From assembly GCF_001422725.1 (NCBI RefSeq), contig NZ_LMMA01000003.1:1-64000 (forward strand): a DNA stretch of 64,000 bases. Direction: 5' to 3'. A program made the position numbers and the translations under genes. This document shows, piece by piece, positions 8,450 through 17,344 of this stretch. Positions within the stretch are counted from its first letter, which is position 1. Each line of letters starts with the position of its first letter. The DNA comes from Flavobacterium sp. Leaf82 (GTDB lineage: Bacteria; Bacteroidota; Bacteroidia; Flavobacteriales; Flavobacteriaceae). A model generated the notes under the pieces. It worked only from the letters and a program-made list of their open reading frames with translations, had not been told where the DNA came from and searched no databases.

Positions 8450-9969
8450 TATAAATTGACTTTATTTTTCAGAAAAAGACGATCTATTTTTCCGTTAGTA
8501 TTTCTCGGTAATTCCTTCATAAAAGAATAAACTGTAGGAATCATATATTTTGGCAATGCTTTAGTAAGTTCTTTCCTGAAATCAATCACAGGGATTTCTT
8601 CATTTGCTTCATAAAACAGAGTAATCTCCTTTTTATTTACATTATAAACGACACAGCCATTTTTAGCAATTTTTAATGTATTAACAATCACATGTTCTAT
8701 TTCTCCCAATTCTATTCTATATCCCAAATGTTTAATAAGACTATCTTTTCGACCTTTAAAAATAATTTCATCTAGATTATTTACAGAGACAATATCTCCT
8801 GTTCTATAAATAATTTCTGGATAAGACTTATTAAGAGGATTTTGAACAAATGCTAATGATGTTTTTTCGGGATTATTATAATACCCCATTGCAAGTGAAG
8901 TTCCCCTAACACATAATTCTCCTTCTTCTCCTTTTGCAACTAATTTATCCTCATCATTAAGTATAAGAATATCAGTATTTCTACAAGCAAAACCAATTGG
9001 CAACGGTTCATCATCCGGAATATCTCTGTCAATAATAAAATAAGTACAATCTAATGTAATTTCAATAGGACCATATAAATTAGCAAACAAACATTCCTTT
9101 AAATTATTTTTCCAGTAATTAAACTGTTTTGTTGGAAATACCTCGCCAGCGAACCAAACTGTTTTTAAAGAAGGCAGGCTAATTTTTTCTAACAGAGCCA
9201 TATTTGCAATATTTACCATAATTGTTGGCACCCAAAAAAGGAAAGTTATTTTTTCTCTCTCTAAGATCTCTAAAATTTTAATCGGAAAAGCCGCTAAACT
9301 ATCTGGTATCAATACTATTGTGCTAGCTTTAGACATCAAGAGACATAACTCATAACTATAAATATCAAAAACTAGTGGAGACAAAGATCCTATAACTTCG
9401 TTATTTGAAAATTTAAAAGTATCTATTGACCATTCTGTAAAATCAACAAAACTTTTATGATTAAGAACTACGCCTTTTGGAGTACCAGTCGAACCGGAGG
9501 TATTTATAATACAGTATGGATCTGTATCAATCAATCCTGATAGTCTTTTTAATAATTCATTATCAATAGTAACATCAAAATTAATATCATCGATATTTAA
9601 TATTCCCTGAGACAATCCTAAGGTTTCCAATTGTTTTATATAAGTAGAATTGGTGATAATAAGTTGTGGCTCTATTAAAGAAATTATATTATTTATTCTT
9701 TCAATAGGTGTCTTAATATCTAAATTCATATAAATATTCCCACTGAACGTAATGGCAATATTAGAAATTACACTGTCTATTGTCTTAGGAAGAAAAACTG
9801 CAATAGGTTTATTGACATCATTAACAGATTGACTTATATATTGTGCTAAAATTCTCGACTTTAAACTTAAGTCTGTGAAAGTTATTTTTTTTTCACCTTC
9901 AATTACAGCTGTTTTATTACCGTTATTTTCTACAGTTTCAATAAAATATTCTATTACATTCTTAATCAT
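8449..9969 (-). CDS. AMP-forming acyl/amino-acid ligase (adenylation domain, DltA-like)
   Basis: 506 residues, a stand-alone ANL-superfamily enzyme. Visible motifs are the P-loop TSGSTGTPKG (157-166), FDIYSYE (201-207) with Asp202 at the position that in amino-acid-activating domains contacts the substrate amino group, NLYGPIE (297-303), YRTGD (388-392), the hinge GRKDSLIKHLGYRIE and the C-terminal catalytic Lys494 in NGKIDR. It should activate an amino or hydroxy acid with ATP and load it on a carrier protein, probably the one at 7402-7632. It starts 12 bases after the aminotransferase stop and overlaps the GNAT gene by one base. Substrate unknown. Confidence 0.88.
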   Translation of the reverse strand: MIKNVIEYFIETVENNGNKTAVIEGEKKITFTDLSLKSRILAQYISQSVNDVNKPIAVFLPKTIDSVISNIAITFSGNIYMNLDIKTPIERINNIISLIEPQLIITNSTYIKQLETLGLSQGILNIDDINFDVTIDNELLKRLSGLIDTDPYCIINTSGSTGTPKGVVLNHKSFVDFTEWSIDTFKFSNNEVIGSLSPLVFDIYSYELCLLMSKASTIVLIPDSLAAFPIKILEILEREKITFLFWVPTIMVNIANMALLEKISLPSLKTVWFAGEVFPTKQFNYWKNNLKECLFANLYGPIEITLDCTYFIIDRDIPDDEPLPIGFACRNTDILILNDEDKLVAKGEEGELCVRGTSLAMGYYNNPEKTSLAFVQNPLNKSYPEIIYRTGDIVSVNNLDEIIFKGRKDSLIKHLGYRIELGEIEHVIVNTLKIAKNGCVVYNVNKKEITLFYEANEEIPVIDFRKELTKALPKYMIPTVYSFMKELPRNTNGKIDRLFLKNKVNL

Positions 9970-9981
9970 TTTTATTTTAGT

Positions 9982-11064
9982 TTAATTATTCTGAACTCTT
10001 AAAATTAATCTACAAATCAGATCTACTTCTTCTACTGATAAATCATAATATAATGGCAAACATAAAACACGTTTTGAAACATCATCAGTCACAGTAAAAT
10101 GTTTAACCTGAAGATATGGCAAAGCACTAGCTAAAGATGGATAAAAATAACGTCTTGTAAAGATTTCACTTCCATCTAAAACTGATTTAATTTTCAGTAG
10201 CAATTCTTCACTTTCAAGCACTACACAATAGTATGCAAAGTTTTGTTCAGAATCTGTATGCCAAATAGGACGATAAGCTTTTAAAGTCTGTAACTTTTTA
10301 TCATAACGAGATACTAATAATTTTCTATTTTCATGTATTTTTTTAATATAGTTTAGATTTACTAATCCCATAGCTGCATGAAATTCTGAATTTTTACCAT
10401 TTATTCCTAATTCAGAAAAAGTATCAAACCCAGAAATTCCAAAATTACGAATGTAGGCAAGTCTCTTAAGCAAGTCAGCGCATTTTGTTATGATTAAACC
10501 TCCCTCAATTGAGTGATATAATTTGGTAGCATGAAGAGAACATGTCGTAATATCCCCATACTCAAAAATTGATTTACCATTAATTTGTACTCCAAAAGCA
10601 TGAGCACCATCATAAATTACTTTTAAATTATGTTTTTTTGCAATATTTTCAATAGCAATGACATCACAAGGATTGCCATAAACGTGCGTAGCCAGAATTG
10701 CTTCTGTTTTTTCAGTTATTGCGCTTTCGATCTTCGAAGGATCAATATTTAAGGTTTTTTCCTCTATATCTACAAAAACTGGTGTACAACCTTCCCAAAC
10801 GATACAGGAAGTTGTTGCAACAAATGAAAAAGGAGTAGTAATTATCTCTCCTTTTAAACCAAGAGCTTTAATAGCCATCTGCAATGCTACAGTTCCATTA
10901 GTAACAAATAGTAAATGATCTACCTTGAGATACTCTTTTAGATTCATTTCAAGCTCACTGGCTAATGGTCCCATATTGGTTAACCACTGCCTCTTCCAAA
11001 TCCCACTAACAAAATGCTGGTATTCTTCTTGTGGGGGTAAAAATGGCTTAGTAACTGGTATCAT
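9982..11064 (-). CDS. DegT/DnrJ/EryC1-family sugar aminotransferase (probably 4-aminotransferase, VioA-like)
   Basis: 360 residues, a PLP-dependent aminotransferase of the sugar type. It has the start IPVTKPFLPP, TNGTVAL for phosphate binding (55-61), Asp152 in YDGAHAFG, which contacts the PLP pyridine nitrogen, and the Schiff-base Lys181 in SLHATKLYHSIEGG. This lysine context resembles, as I recall, VioA/FdtB-like enzymes that convert dTDP-keto-6-deoxyhexoses to amino sugars. RmlB in the same operon makes dTDP-4-keto-6-deoxyglucose, so dTDP-4-amino-4,6-dideoxyglucose (viosamine) is a sensible product; 3-amino isomers or UDP-sugars are not excluded. It is followed at once by the ligase and acyltransferase genes, which fits later N-acylation. 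Confidence 0.85.
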   Translation of the reverse strand: MIPVTKPFLPPQEEYQHFVSGIWKRQWLTNMGPLASELEMNLKEYLKVDHLLFVTNGTVALQMAIKALGLKGEIITTPFSFVATTSCIVWEGCTPVFVDIEEKTLNIDPSKIESAITEKTEAILATHVYGNPCDVIAIENIAKKHNLKVIYDGAHAFGVQINGKSIFEYGDITTCSLHATKLYHSIEGGLIITKCADLLKRLAYIRNFGISGFDTFSELGINGKNSEFHAAMGLVNLNYIKKIHENRKLLVSRYDKKLQTLKAYRPIWHTDSEQNFAYYCVVLESEELLLKIKSVLDGSEIFTRRYFYPSLASALPYLQVKHFTVTDDVSKRVLCLPLYYDLSVEEVDLICRLILRVQNN

Positions 11065-11068
11065 ATTT

Positions 11069-12493
11069 TTAAATTATGTTGCGAATATCCTTTATTGTTT
11101 GAAATTTAAATATTAAAGCTAAAAAAACATATACTATTATTCCAATTATACTGCTTAAAATAAGTCGCGAAATATTATTATAATCGCTTAAATAATTATT
11201 AACAATAAAAACTAATAATCCCATGCAAGTGGAAATAACAAAAACAGGGAGAATATCCAATAATTGTTGTTTCATTGTATAATCAATTATAGAACCAGCA
11301 TAATATGTATTAATAAAAAGTGCAATTATCGAAGCGATAACAGATCCAATTAATAATCCGGTAAAACCAAATAAAACAGAAATTATAATTATAAATATTA
11401 ATACAACTTTTTTAATTATTTCTAATTTTAAAAATAAATCACTTCTACCCTTAACTTGAAGAATCATCAAATTGTAAAGATGTAAAGGGTACAAAATACC
11501 CGACAAACAAATAATTCGAAACATTGGAACAATAGGTAACCATTTTTCAGTAAATAAAAAAGCTACAAGTTCATTCGCTAGTAATGCCATAAGAACAATT
11601 ATGGGGGTAATAATAAAAAGAACTATAAGCATAATCTTTTTATAAGCCGCTCTTAAAGCAGAAATATCATCCTGAACTTTTGCGAAGAGAGGAAATACAA
11701 CTTTATTAAGTGCAGCTGAAACATTTCCTACTGGTAGCATCATTAATGAATTTGCTCTTGTATAATAGCCTACCGTTACAGGATTATAAAGCCTTCCAAT
11801 AATAATTTGATATATATTTGTAAAAATTGTATCTAAAAGTCCCGAAATTGTCATTTTGTATCCAAAATGAAAGTGAAGTTTAAATCTATCAATATCAAAA
11901 ATGAACTGTGGACGCCAATTTGAAGAAAACCATAAAAAAATAGATGTTAAAAAATTTGTTAATAGCATTGAATACACTAATGACCAAACCCCATAATTAT
12001 TATAGGCAAAAAAAACACCACCCAAACTTCCAATTAGCAATGCCGGAAATGTTATGAATGCCTGCTTTTTAAACTTCATCTCTTTTGTCAAAATAGTATT
12101 TTGCACGGTTCCAAAAGCTAAAAACACAAAAGAGAGTCCATATACTCTAGCAATATCAGTAAGAACAGGTTGTTTATAAAACTGAGCTATATATGGAGCA
12201 GAAAAAAAAAACAATATATATATCAATAAACTAACACCAAGATTGAAGAAAAAAACAGTAGAATAATCTTTTGAGTCTGTTTTTGAAACCCTAATTAATG
12301 AAGTTGTCATTCCTCCCTCAAATAATGCTGTACCGACACCAATAAATACCGTCAACATTCCTATCAATCCAAATTCAGCAGGCAAAAGAATTCTTGCTAA
12401 AATAATTTGAACAAGAAACGTAATTAATTGAGTAGAAAATTGCTGTAAAAAAGACCAAATAAAGCCTTGCAAGGCTTGTTTTTTTAATGACAT
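11069..12493 (-). CDS. wzx: Wzx-type polysaccharide flippase (MOP superfamily, WzxC-like)
   Basis: 474 residues with 12 to 14 hydrophobic segments over the whole length and no soluble domain. The start (SLKKQALQGFIWSFLQQF, then ARILLPAEFGLIGML) is characteristic of the WzxC/AmsL branch of the MOP superfamily. The protein should flip the undecaprenyl-diphosphate-linked repeat unit across the inner membrane. It lies 4 bp upstream of the aminotransferase gene. Its presence implies a Wzy-dependent pathway; no Wzy polymerase was recognised in the window, so that gene may lie beyond the left edge. Confidence 0.88.
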   Translation of the reverse strand: MSLKKQALQGFIWSFLQQFSTQLITFLVQIILARILLPAEFGLIGMLTVFIGVGTALFEGGMTTSLIRVSKTDSKDYSTVFFFNLGVSLLIYILFFFSAPYIAQFYKQPVLTDIARVYGLSFVFLAFGTVQNTILTKEMKFKKQAFITFPALLIGSLGGVFFAYNNYGVWSLVYSMLLTNFLTSIFLWFSSNWRPQFIFDIDRFKLHFHFGYKMTISGLLDTIFTNIYQIIIGRLYNPVTVGYYTRANSLMMLPVGNVSAALNKVVFPLFAKVQDDISALRAAYKKIMLIVLFIITPIIVLMALLANELVAFLFTEKWLPIVPMFRIICLSGILYPLHLYNLMILQVKGRSDLFLKLEIIKKVVLIFIIIISVLFGFTGLLIGSVIASIIALFINTYYAGSIIDYTMKQQLLDILPVFVISTCMGLLVFIVNNYLSDYNNISRLILSSIIGIIVYVFLALIFKFQTIKDIRNII

Positions 12494-12654
12494 ATGTAGA
12501 TTAAAGAATAATTTGCAACTTTATTACAACAAATTCGCAAACTATTACTTTGTAAAATTTTATTTTTATTACTTCTGAATTTATAATTTATCTGAATTCA
12601 TTTCTTAGCTAATCAAATTTTTAAAATAAAAACCTTAATCAATCAAATTCTAAA

Positions 12655-13728
12655 TTATTGTGACATTAACTGACTAAAAAAACGTTTTATTATCAGAATC
12701 AAAACAATGAGAAATCCACTAATAAATCCGCCTATTACAATTCCTTTAGCTTTACCAAATTTATCCTTCTTCAAAGGAAAAATAGGTCTATCAATTACTT
12801 GGATTAAAGGTGTTTCTTTACGCAAGGTAACTTTAGATAGCTCAGACTGTCTTACTAATTCAGTTAAAATTGCCGTATTTGCCTGAACATCTACTTGTTT
12901 TCTAGAAGAAGGAGTACGTCTTACATTCAAAGCGGGATTTAAATTAAATGTATTATCATTTGCTACAGCGACACCAGTAATGGCCCCATTAAGTTCCCTT
13001 CTAATTGAATCAACCTGGCGCTCTAAAATTGCCATATTCATTCTAGCTTTTTTACTTCTGGTATCTATATAGAAATCTGAAATCTCTTTAGCTAATGCTT
13101 CACAAAAATATTTTGCAAAAAATTCATTTGTAGAATAAACATCTATATCAATAATTGATGCTTTTTTATCTTTTTGTGAAACTAAAAATCCACCTTCAGT
13201 TAAATTTTTTCCAATAACACCTAAAATACTATCATTTTCTCTTGTAAAATTTTTCCTGTCAGCATTAGGTAAAAATTCAATATGGGCTAATTTAGGTTTG
13301 TCCTTCCAACCATCTCTCCACTTATTATCTTGAATATACATTTCTGCAAATGAAATAATTTTGCCATGATCATTTACTGGAGACAACAATGTTTTCTCAA
13401 CCATCAATCTTGACTTAAACAATTCCGTCAAATTAGAGCCAGTAAACATTCCTCCTCCACTTCCTCCTAAATCCAATCCCAGAGAACTTGCAAATCCTAA
13501 AGCTCCTCCCATTCCCCCGGATTTATCCTCCTCTAAGACGAAAGACAATGTAGCGGTGTAAACTGGTTTTTTCATCATTGAAAATGTCAGTCCCAAAATA
13601 GCTCCGGTAATTCCAACTAATAAAATGATTTTCCATTTTGAAAGTAAATAAATAAACCATTCATTTATCTTCTCTAGTAATTCCTTTAATGAAACCTCAC
13701 CATTTTTACTATCTAAATTCTCCATCAA
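12655..13728 (-). CDS. Wzz/chain-length-determinant-type inner-membrane protein without kinase domain
   Basis: 357 residues. A transmembrane segment lies at about 36-52 (WKIILLVGITGAILGL) and another at about 328-345, flanking a periplasmic region with a glycine-rich patch near residues 71-95, the usual polysaccharide co-polymerase layout. There is no C-terminal Walker A, unlike the Wzc at 22931-25378. The proline-rich motif before the second transmembrane segment (DRPIFPLKKDKFGK) is typical of the family. It starts 3 bp after the 837-residue SLBB export protein, so the two are a cognate pair spanning the envelope. 161 bp without recognised signals separate it from wzx. Confidence 0.87.
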   Translation of the reverse strand: MMENLDSKNGEVSLKELLEKINEWFIYLLSKWKIILLVGITGAILGLTFSMMKKPVYTATLSFVLEEDKSGGMGGALGFASSLGLDLGGSGGGMFTGSNLTELFKSRLMVEKTLLSPVNDHGKIISFAEMYIQDNKWRDGWKDKPKLAHIEFLPNADRKNFTRENDSILGVIGKNLTEGGFLVSQKDKKASIIDIDVYSTNEFFAKYFCEALAKEISDFYIDTRSKKARMNMAILERQVDSIRRELNGAITGVAVANDNTFNLNPALNVRRTPSSRKQVDVQANTAILTELVRQSELSKVTLRKETPLIQVIDRPIFPLKKDKFGKAKGIVIGGFISGFLIVLILIIKRFFSQLMSQ

Positions 13729-13731
13729 ATA

Positions 13732-16245
13732 TTATTTAAAAGCAGTAACAATTAATAATGCTAAGCTAGCTAAAACACTTCCAATACCAGCCCATTCTCC
13801 AGCACTCATTCTCTTCATTTCAGGTTTTTCCGGCACTACTATTTGAGAATCCGGAGTAACTTTTGGATACGATCTAAAAAATAAAAATGATCCTGTTACT
13901 GAAGCTTTACCATTTGGATAAATAATATATGCCTTTTTCTTCCATCCTTTATAATCTACACCACCAACAGCATTTATATAATATTTAAATCCTTTCCCAC
14001 TACGATAAGGAATTTCTGAGGTTAACAAGACATTCCCAGTAACTTTAACACCTTCATTATAAACAGCAACTTCAATTTCATCACCTGGAAATAAAGTAAC
14101 ATTCGAGTAATGATTTTTATCTTTTACAATTTTTTCCCAGTTAACAGGAATTGTAGCATACTTTAATTCATCTCTAAGCTTTTTAGACAATTTATCTCTT
14201 AACGTATCCTTTTCTGTCATGCTGAATTCATTTTTTTCTACTTCGACAGCTTGTTTTTTATCAAGATTGAGATTTACACTCTCCAACTGTTCAATCTGCT
14301 CCTCCTTAATTGGTCTTTTAATTTTCATTCCATCTAAGTTGGCTATGGATGTTAATCCTCCAGCTCTCATAACAACATTGTATACTGTTTCTTTTTTATT
14401 AGCTAAAACGTATTTCCCAGGATAACTTACTGCACCACTAACTTTCACCATTTCTGGTTTTTCATAAACCGCCATTTTTCGAATATTTATTACATCAAAA
14501 GGCTTTAAAACAAAATTTTTAATTTGCTCATTATTGTCTGCGCTAATTTCAAGCTCTACTAACTCTATACGTTTTGGATCTGAATCATCAATCACATCAG
14601 ACTTAACCATTCTGGCAACTTCAACTCTTTTAGATGCTGAACCTGTCAAACCTCCAACTTGAACAACCAAGTCGTTTAAAGTTAAATTTTCGAAATATTC
14701 ATATTCTCCAGGATTTTTTACCTCACCATCTATAGTAATTTTATATTCTTCTCTAAAATCAAGAATAGAATAAACTGTAACAATATCTTCTCTTTTTAAT
14801 TCAACGTCAGAATTTAAATCCCCTGATAAAGCAGCACTTAAATCAACATTTACAATTTCTGTGGTCAAATCTGTTTTTAAACGAATTATTCTTGCTCTTT
14901 TAGTATATGCATCTTCCTTAAGTCCCTCTGCTCTTGTAATAAGATCTGAAATTCTCATGCCCTCATTATAAGAATAGTAATCAGGTCTAAAAACTGCACC
15001 TTCAACTTTAATACGGTTTTCAAATCGATTTAAAATTTTAGTAACTCTAAAAACATCTCCTGATTGTGGTAAATAAGAATTATATTTACTCTCATTTATA
15101 TCATGTACTTTAAATTCCTTACCTGTTTTTTGCATTACATTTACAGATGCCGTGTAGGCAAATTCGTTAAATCCTGAAACAAAAGACAATAAATCTGCAA
15201 AAGTCTCTCCACTTTTCATTTCGAAGATTCCTGGACGTTTTACTTCACCTTCAACCACAACTCTTTGACTATAAGCAGGAATTCTAATTACATCATTATC
15301 TCTCAAGCTCACATTATCAGATTGATCTCCTTTAACTAAAAACTTATAGATATCGATATTTTTATAAACTTTATTATTTCGAATTAATTCAATATTTCTA
15401 TAGCTTCCATTTTTACCAGGTCCACCTGCTAAATGCAAAGCATTATATACAGAGGCAAGAGATGAAATAGAATAATTACCCGGCTGCTTACCGCCAACAA
15501 TTGTCACCTTAATGGTTCTTATTTCGCTTAGACTCACACTAACTTGTGATTGTCCGGATCTAACTGTACTGTAAACTTTTGCTATTGCTGCTTTTATTTT
15601 TTGTAGAGCCGCTTCTATAGACATTCCTGCTACTGAAATTTGTCCAACATTTTGAATTGCAATTTTTCCTTCAAAATTTACAGCAACAGTACTATCAAAT
15701 TGTTGAATACCATAAACGCTCACTTCTAACTTATCCCCTGGTCCAAGAACATAATTTATTGGTGTAGCCATTTTTAGGTCTGGTTCAAAATTCAAAGTCG
15801 GATTATCAAATAATTCAGATCCAAAAATTAATGAATTTAATGAATCCTTTATTTTTTCATTTTTAATTTTTTCCTGTTTTCTTTTAAACTCAGAGTCTTT
15901 ATCTTTCTTTTTTAATTTATCCTCTTTGTCTTTGTCTTTGTCCTTATCTTTGTCCTTATCTTTGTCCTTATCTTTAGAATATTTTTTTTCATATTCATCA
16001 ACTCTCGTTTTTAACTTATCAAATTCAACTTGACTCATACCCTTTGACAAAGCCATTGATTCCACATCGTCTATAGTTGCTTTATTACTTTTTAATTGCG
16101 AAATAATTTTAGCGATATCGTCATCTGACAAGTAATCAACCTTTACTGTACTTAAGTCTTTTGACTTTATTATATCTTGAGCGTTTGCATTAAAAGAAAT
16201 AAGTAAAATAAAAAACAGAGTAAGAATGTATATTATCTTTTTCAT
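13732..16245 (-). CDS. SLBB-repeat polysaccharide export outer-membrane protein (large Wza-like)
   Basis: 837 residues. A signal peptide (about 1-22, ending NANAQ) is followed by a very charged region with a Lys-Asp repeat at 91-107, a poly-export domain (YVLGPGDKLEVSVYG, about 165-179) and then at least four SLBB-type beta-grasp units, recognisable by repeated IKVTIVGG/VVVEGEVKRPG/ITIDGEVKNPG/VKVSGAVSYPGKY segments. A single hydrophobic helix near the C-terminus (GIGSVLASLALLIVTAF) probably crosses the outer membrane as in Wza. It is far longer than the 263-residue Wza of the same locus and has no lipobox. It is followed after 3 bp by the Wzz-like partner, so it is the outer part of a second export channel. 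Confidence 0.88.
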   Translation of the reverse strand: MKKIIYILTLFFILLISFNANAQDIIKSKDLSTVKVDYLSDDDIAKIISQLKSNKATIDDVESMALSKGMSQVEFDKLKTRVDEYEKKYSKDKDKDKDKDKDKDKDKEDKLKKKDKDSEFKRKQEKIKNEKIKDSLNSLIFGSELFDNPTLNFEPDLKMATPINYVLGPGDKLEVSVYGIQQFDSTVAVNFEGKIAIQNVGQISVAGMSIEAALQKIKAAIAKVYSTVRSGQSQVSVSLSEIRTIKVTIVGGKQPGNYSISSLASVYNALHLAGGPGKNGSYRNIELIRNNKVYKNIDIYKFLVKGDQSDNVSLRDNDVIRIPAYSQRVVVEGEVKRPGIFEMKSGETFADLLSFVSGFNEFAYTASVNVMQKTGKEFKVHDINESKYNSYLPQSGDVFRVTKILNRFENRIKVEGAVFRPDYYSYNEGMRISDLITRAEGLKEDAYTKRARIIRLKTDLTTEIVNVDLSAALSGDLNSDVELKREDIVTVYSILDFREEYKITIDGEVKNPGEYEYFENLTLNDLVVQVGGLTGSASKRVEVARMVKSDVIDDSDPKRIELVELEISADNNEQIKNFVLKPFDVINIRKMAVYEKPEMVKVSGAVSYPGKYVLANKKETVYNVVMRAGGLTSIANLDGMKIKRPIKEEQIEQLESVNLNLDKKQAVEVEKNEFSMTEKDTLRDKLSKKLRDELKYATIPVNWEKIVKDKNHYSNVTLFPGDEIEVAVYNEGVKVTGNVLLTSEIPYRSGKGFKYYINAVGGVDYKGWKKKAYIIYPNGKASVTGSFLFFRSYPKVTPDSQIVVPEKPEMKRMSAGEWAGIGSVLASLALLIVTAFK
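15925..15975. repeat. In-frame 6/12-bp tandem repeat coding for (Lys-Asp)n
   Basis: Inside the large SLBB gene, a 12-bp unit (GATAAGGACAAA on the coding strand) is repeated about three times and runs into 6-bp GACAAA units, giving an unbroken Lys-Asp stretch at residues 91-107. Unit lengths are multiples of three, so slippage would change linker length without a frameshift. It lies between the signal peptide and the first export domain. Confidence 0.85.
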
Positions 16246-16292
16246 ATTGAATTATATTAACCTTTAAAGTTTAATTGAAAAAACTTATTTAT

Positions 16293-17339
16293 TTATGAAT
16301 ATTGTTTTTTATAATAATCTTTGTAGGTTCCAGAAGTTACGTTATGCAACCATTCTTCATTATTTAAATACCAGTTTATTGTCTTTTCTAACCCTTCTTC
16401 AAAAGTAACAGATGGTTTCCATCCCAATTCTTTATTAATTTTAGATGCATCAATAGCATAACGCAAATCGTGACCAGGTCTATCCTTAACATAGGTAATC
16501 AACTCTTGAGAAGTTCCTTTAAATCTTCCTAATTTCTGATCCATAATTTGGCATAGTAATTTTACTAGATCAATGTTTTTCCATTCGTTAAACCCACCAA
16601 TATTGTAAGTTTCATGATTTTTACCTTGATGAAAGACCAAATCGATAGCAATAGCATGATCTTCAACAAAAAGCCAATCACGAGTATAATTACCATCTCC
16701 ATAAACAGGTAAAGATTTGTTATTGATAATATTGTTTATAAAGAGTGGAATTAGTTTTTCAGGAAAATGATGTGATCCATAATTGTTTGAACAATTTGTT
16801 AAAACATAAGGCAAGCCATAAGTTTCACCATAAGCTCTTACAAAATGATCTGAACTTGCTTTTGAAGCAGAATAAGGTGAATTTGGATCATATGATGTTG
16901 TCTCAGTAAAAAGACCCTCAGCTCCAAGCGAGCCATAAACTTCATCAGTACTAATATGATAAAAACGTTTACCTTCAAAATTCTCTTTCCATAGATTTTT
17001 AGCTGCATTTAGCAAATTCATAGTTCCAATTACATTTGTTTTTACAAATGCTAATGGGTCTTCAATAGAGCGATCCACATGAGACTCTGCTGCTAAATGT
17101 AAAACTCCATCAAAATTATGAAGTGAGAAAAGTTCATTTATAAAAGTTTCATCAACAATATCACCTTTTATAAAACTATAATTAGATTTATTCTCAATAT
17201 CCTTAATATTTTCCAGATTGCCTGCATAAGTCAACGCATCTAAATTATATATTTGATAGTCAGGATATTTATTCACGAAACGTCTCACTACATGTGAACC
17301 AATAAAACCAGCACCTCCTGTTATAAGAATTTTTTTCAT
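16293..17339 (-). CDS. rmlB: dTDP-glucose 4,6-dehydratase
   Basis: 348 residues, the normal RmlB length. It has the NAD-binding GGAGFIGSH (8-16), DALTYAGNL, which is specific to RmlB-type dehydratases, active-site STDEVYG and catalytic YSASK. It converts dTDP-glucose to dTDP-4-keto-6-deoxyglucose in the cytoplasm, the precursor of rhamnose, viosamine and other deoxyamino sugars. RmlA, RmlC and RmlD are not in the window, so either they are encoded elsewhere or the product feeds only the DegT aminotransferase downstream. It starts 5 bp after the guanylyltransferase stop. Confidence 0.95.
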   Translation of the reverse strand: MKKILITGGAGFIGSHVVRRFVNKYPDYQIYNLDALTYAGNLENIKDIENKSNYSFIKGDIVDETFINELFSLHNFDGVLHLAAESHVDRSIEDPLAFVKTNVIGTMNLLNAAKNLWKENFEGKRFYHISTDEVYGSLGAEGLFTETTSYDPNSPYSASKASSDHFVRAYGETYGLPYVLTNCSNNYGSHHFPEKLIPLFINNIINNKSLPVYGDGNYTRDWLFVEDHAIAIDLVFHQGKNHETYNIGGFNEWKNIDLVKLLCQIMDQKLGRFKGTSQELITYVKDRPGHDLRYAIDASKINKELGWKPSVTFEEGLEKTINWYLNNEEWLHNVTSGTYKDYYKKQYS

Positions 17340-17344
17340 TTAAA

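Noticed and set aside
15925..15975. Short tandem repeat as a possible CRISPR-like array
   Set aside because: It has no spacers and is in frame inside a coding region; it simply encodes Lys-Asp repeats.
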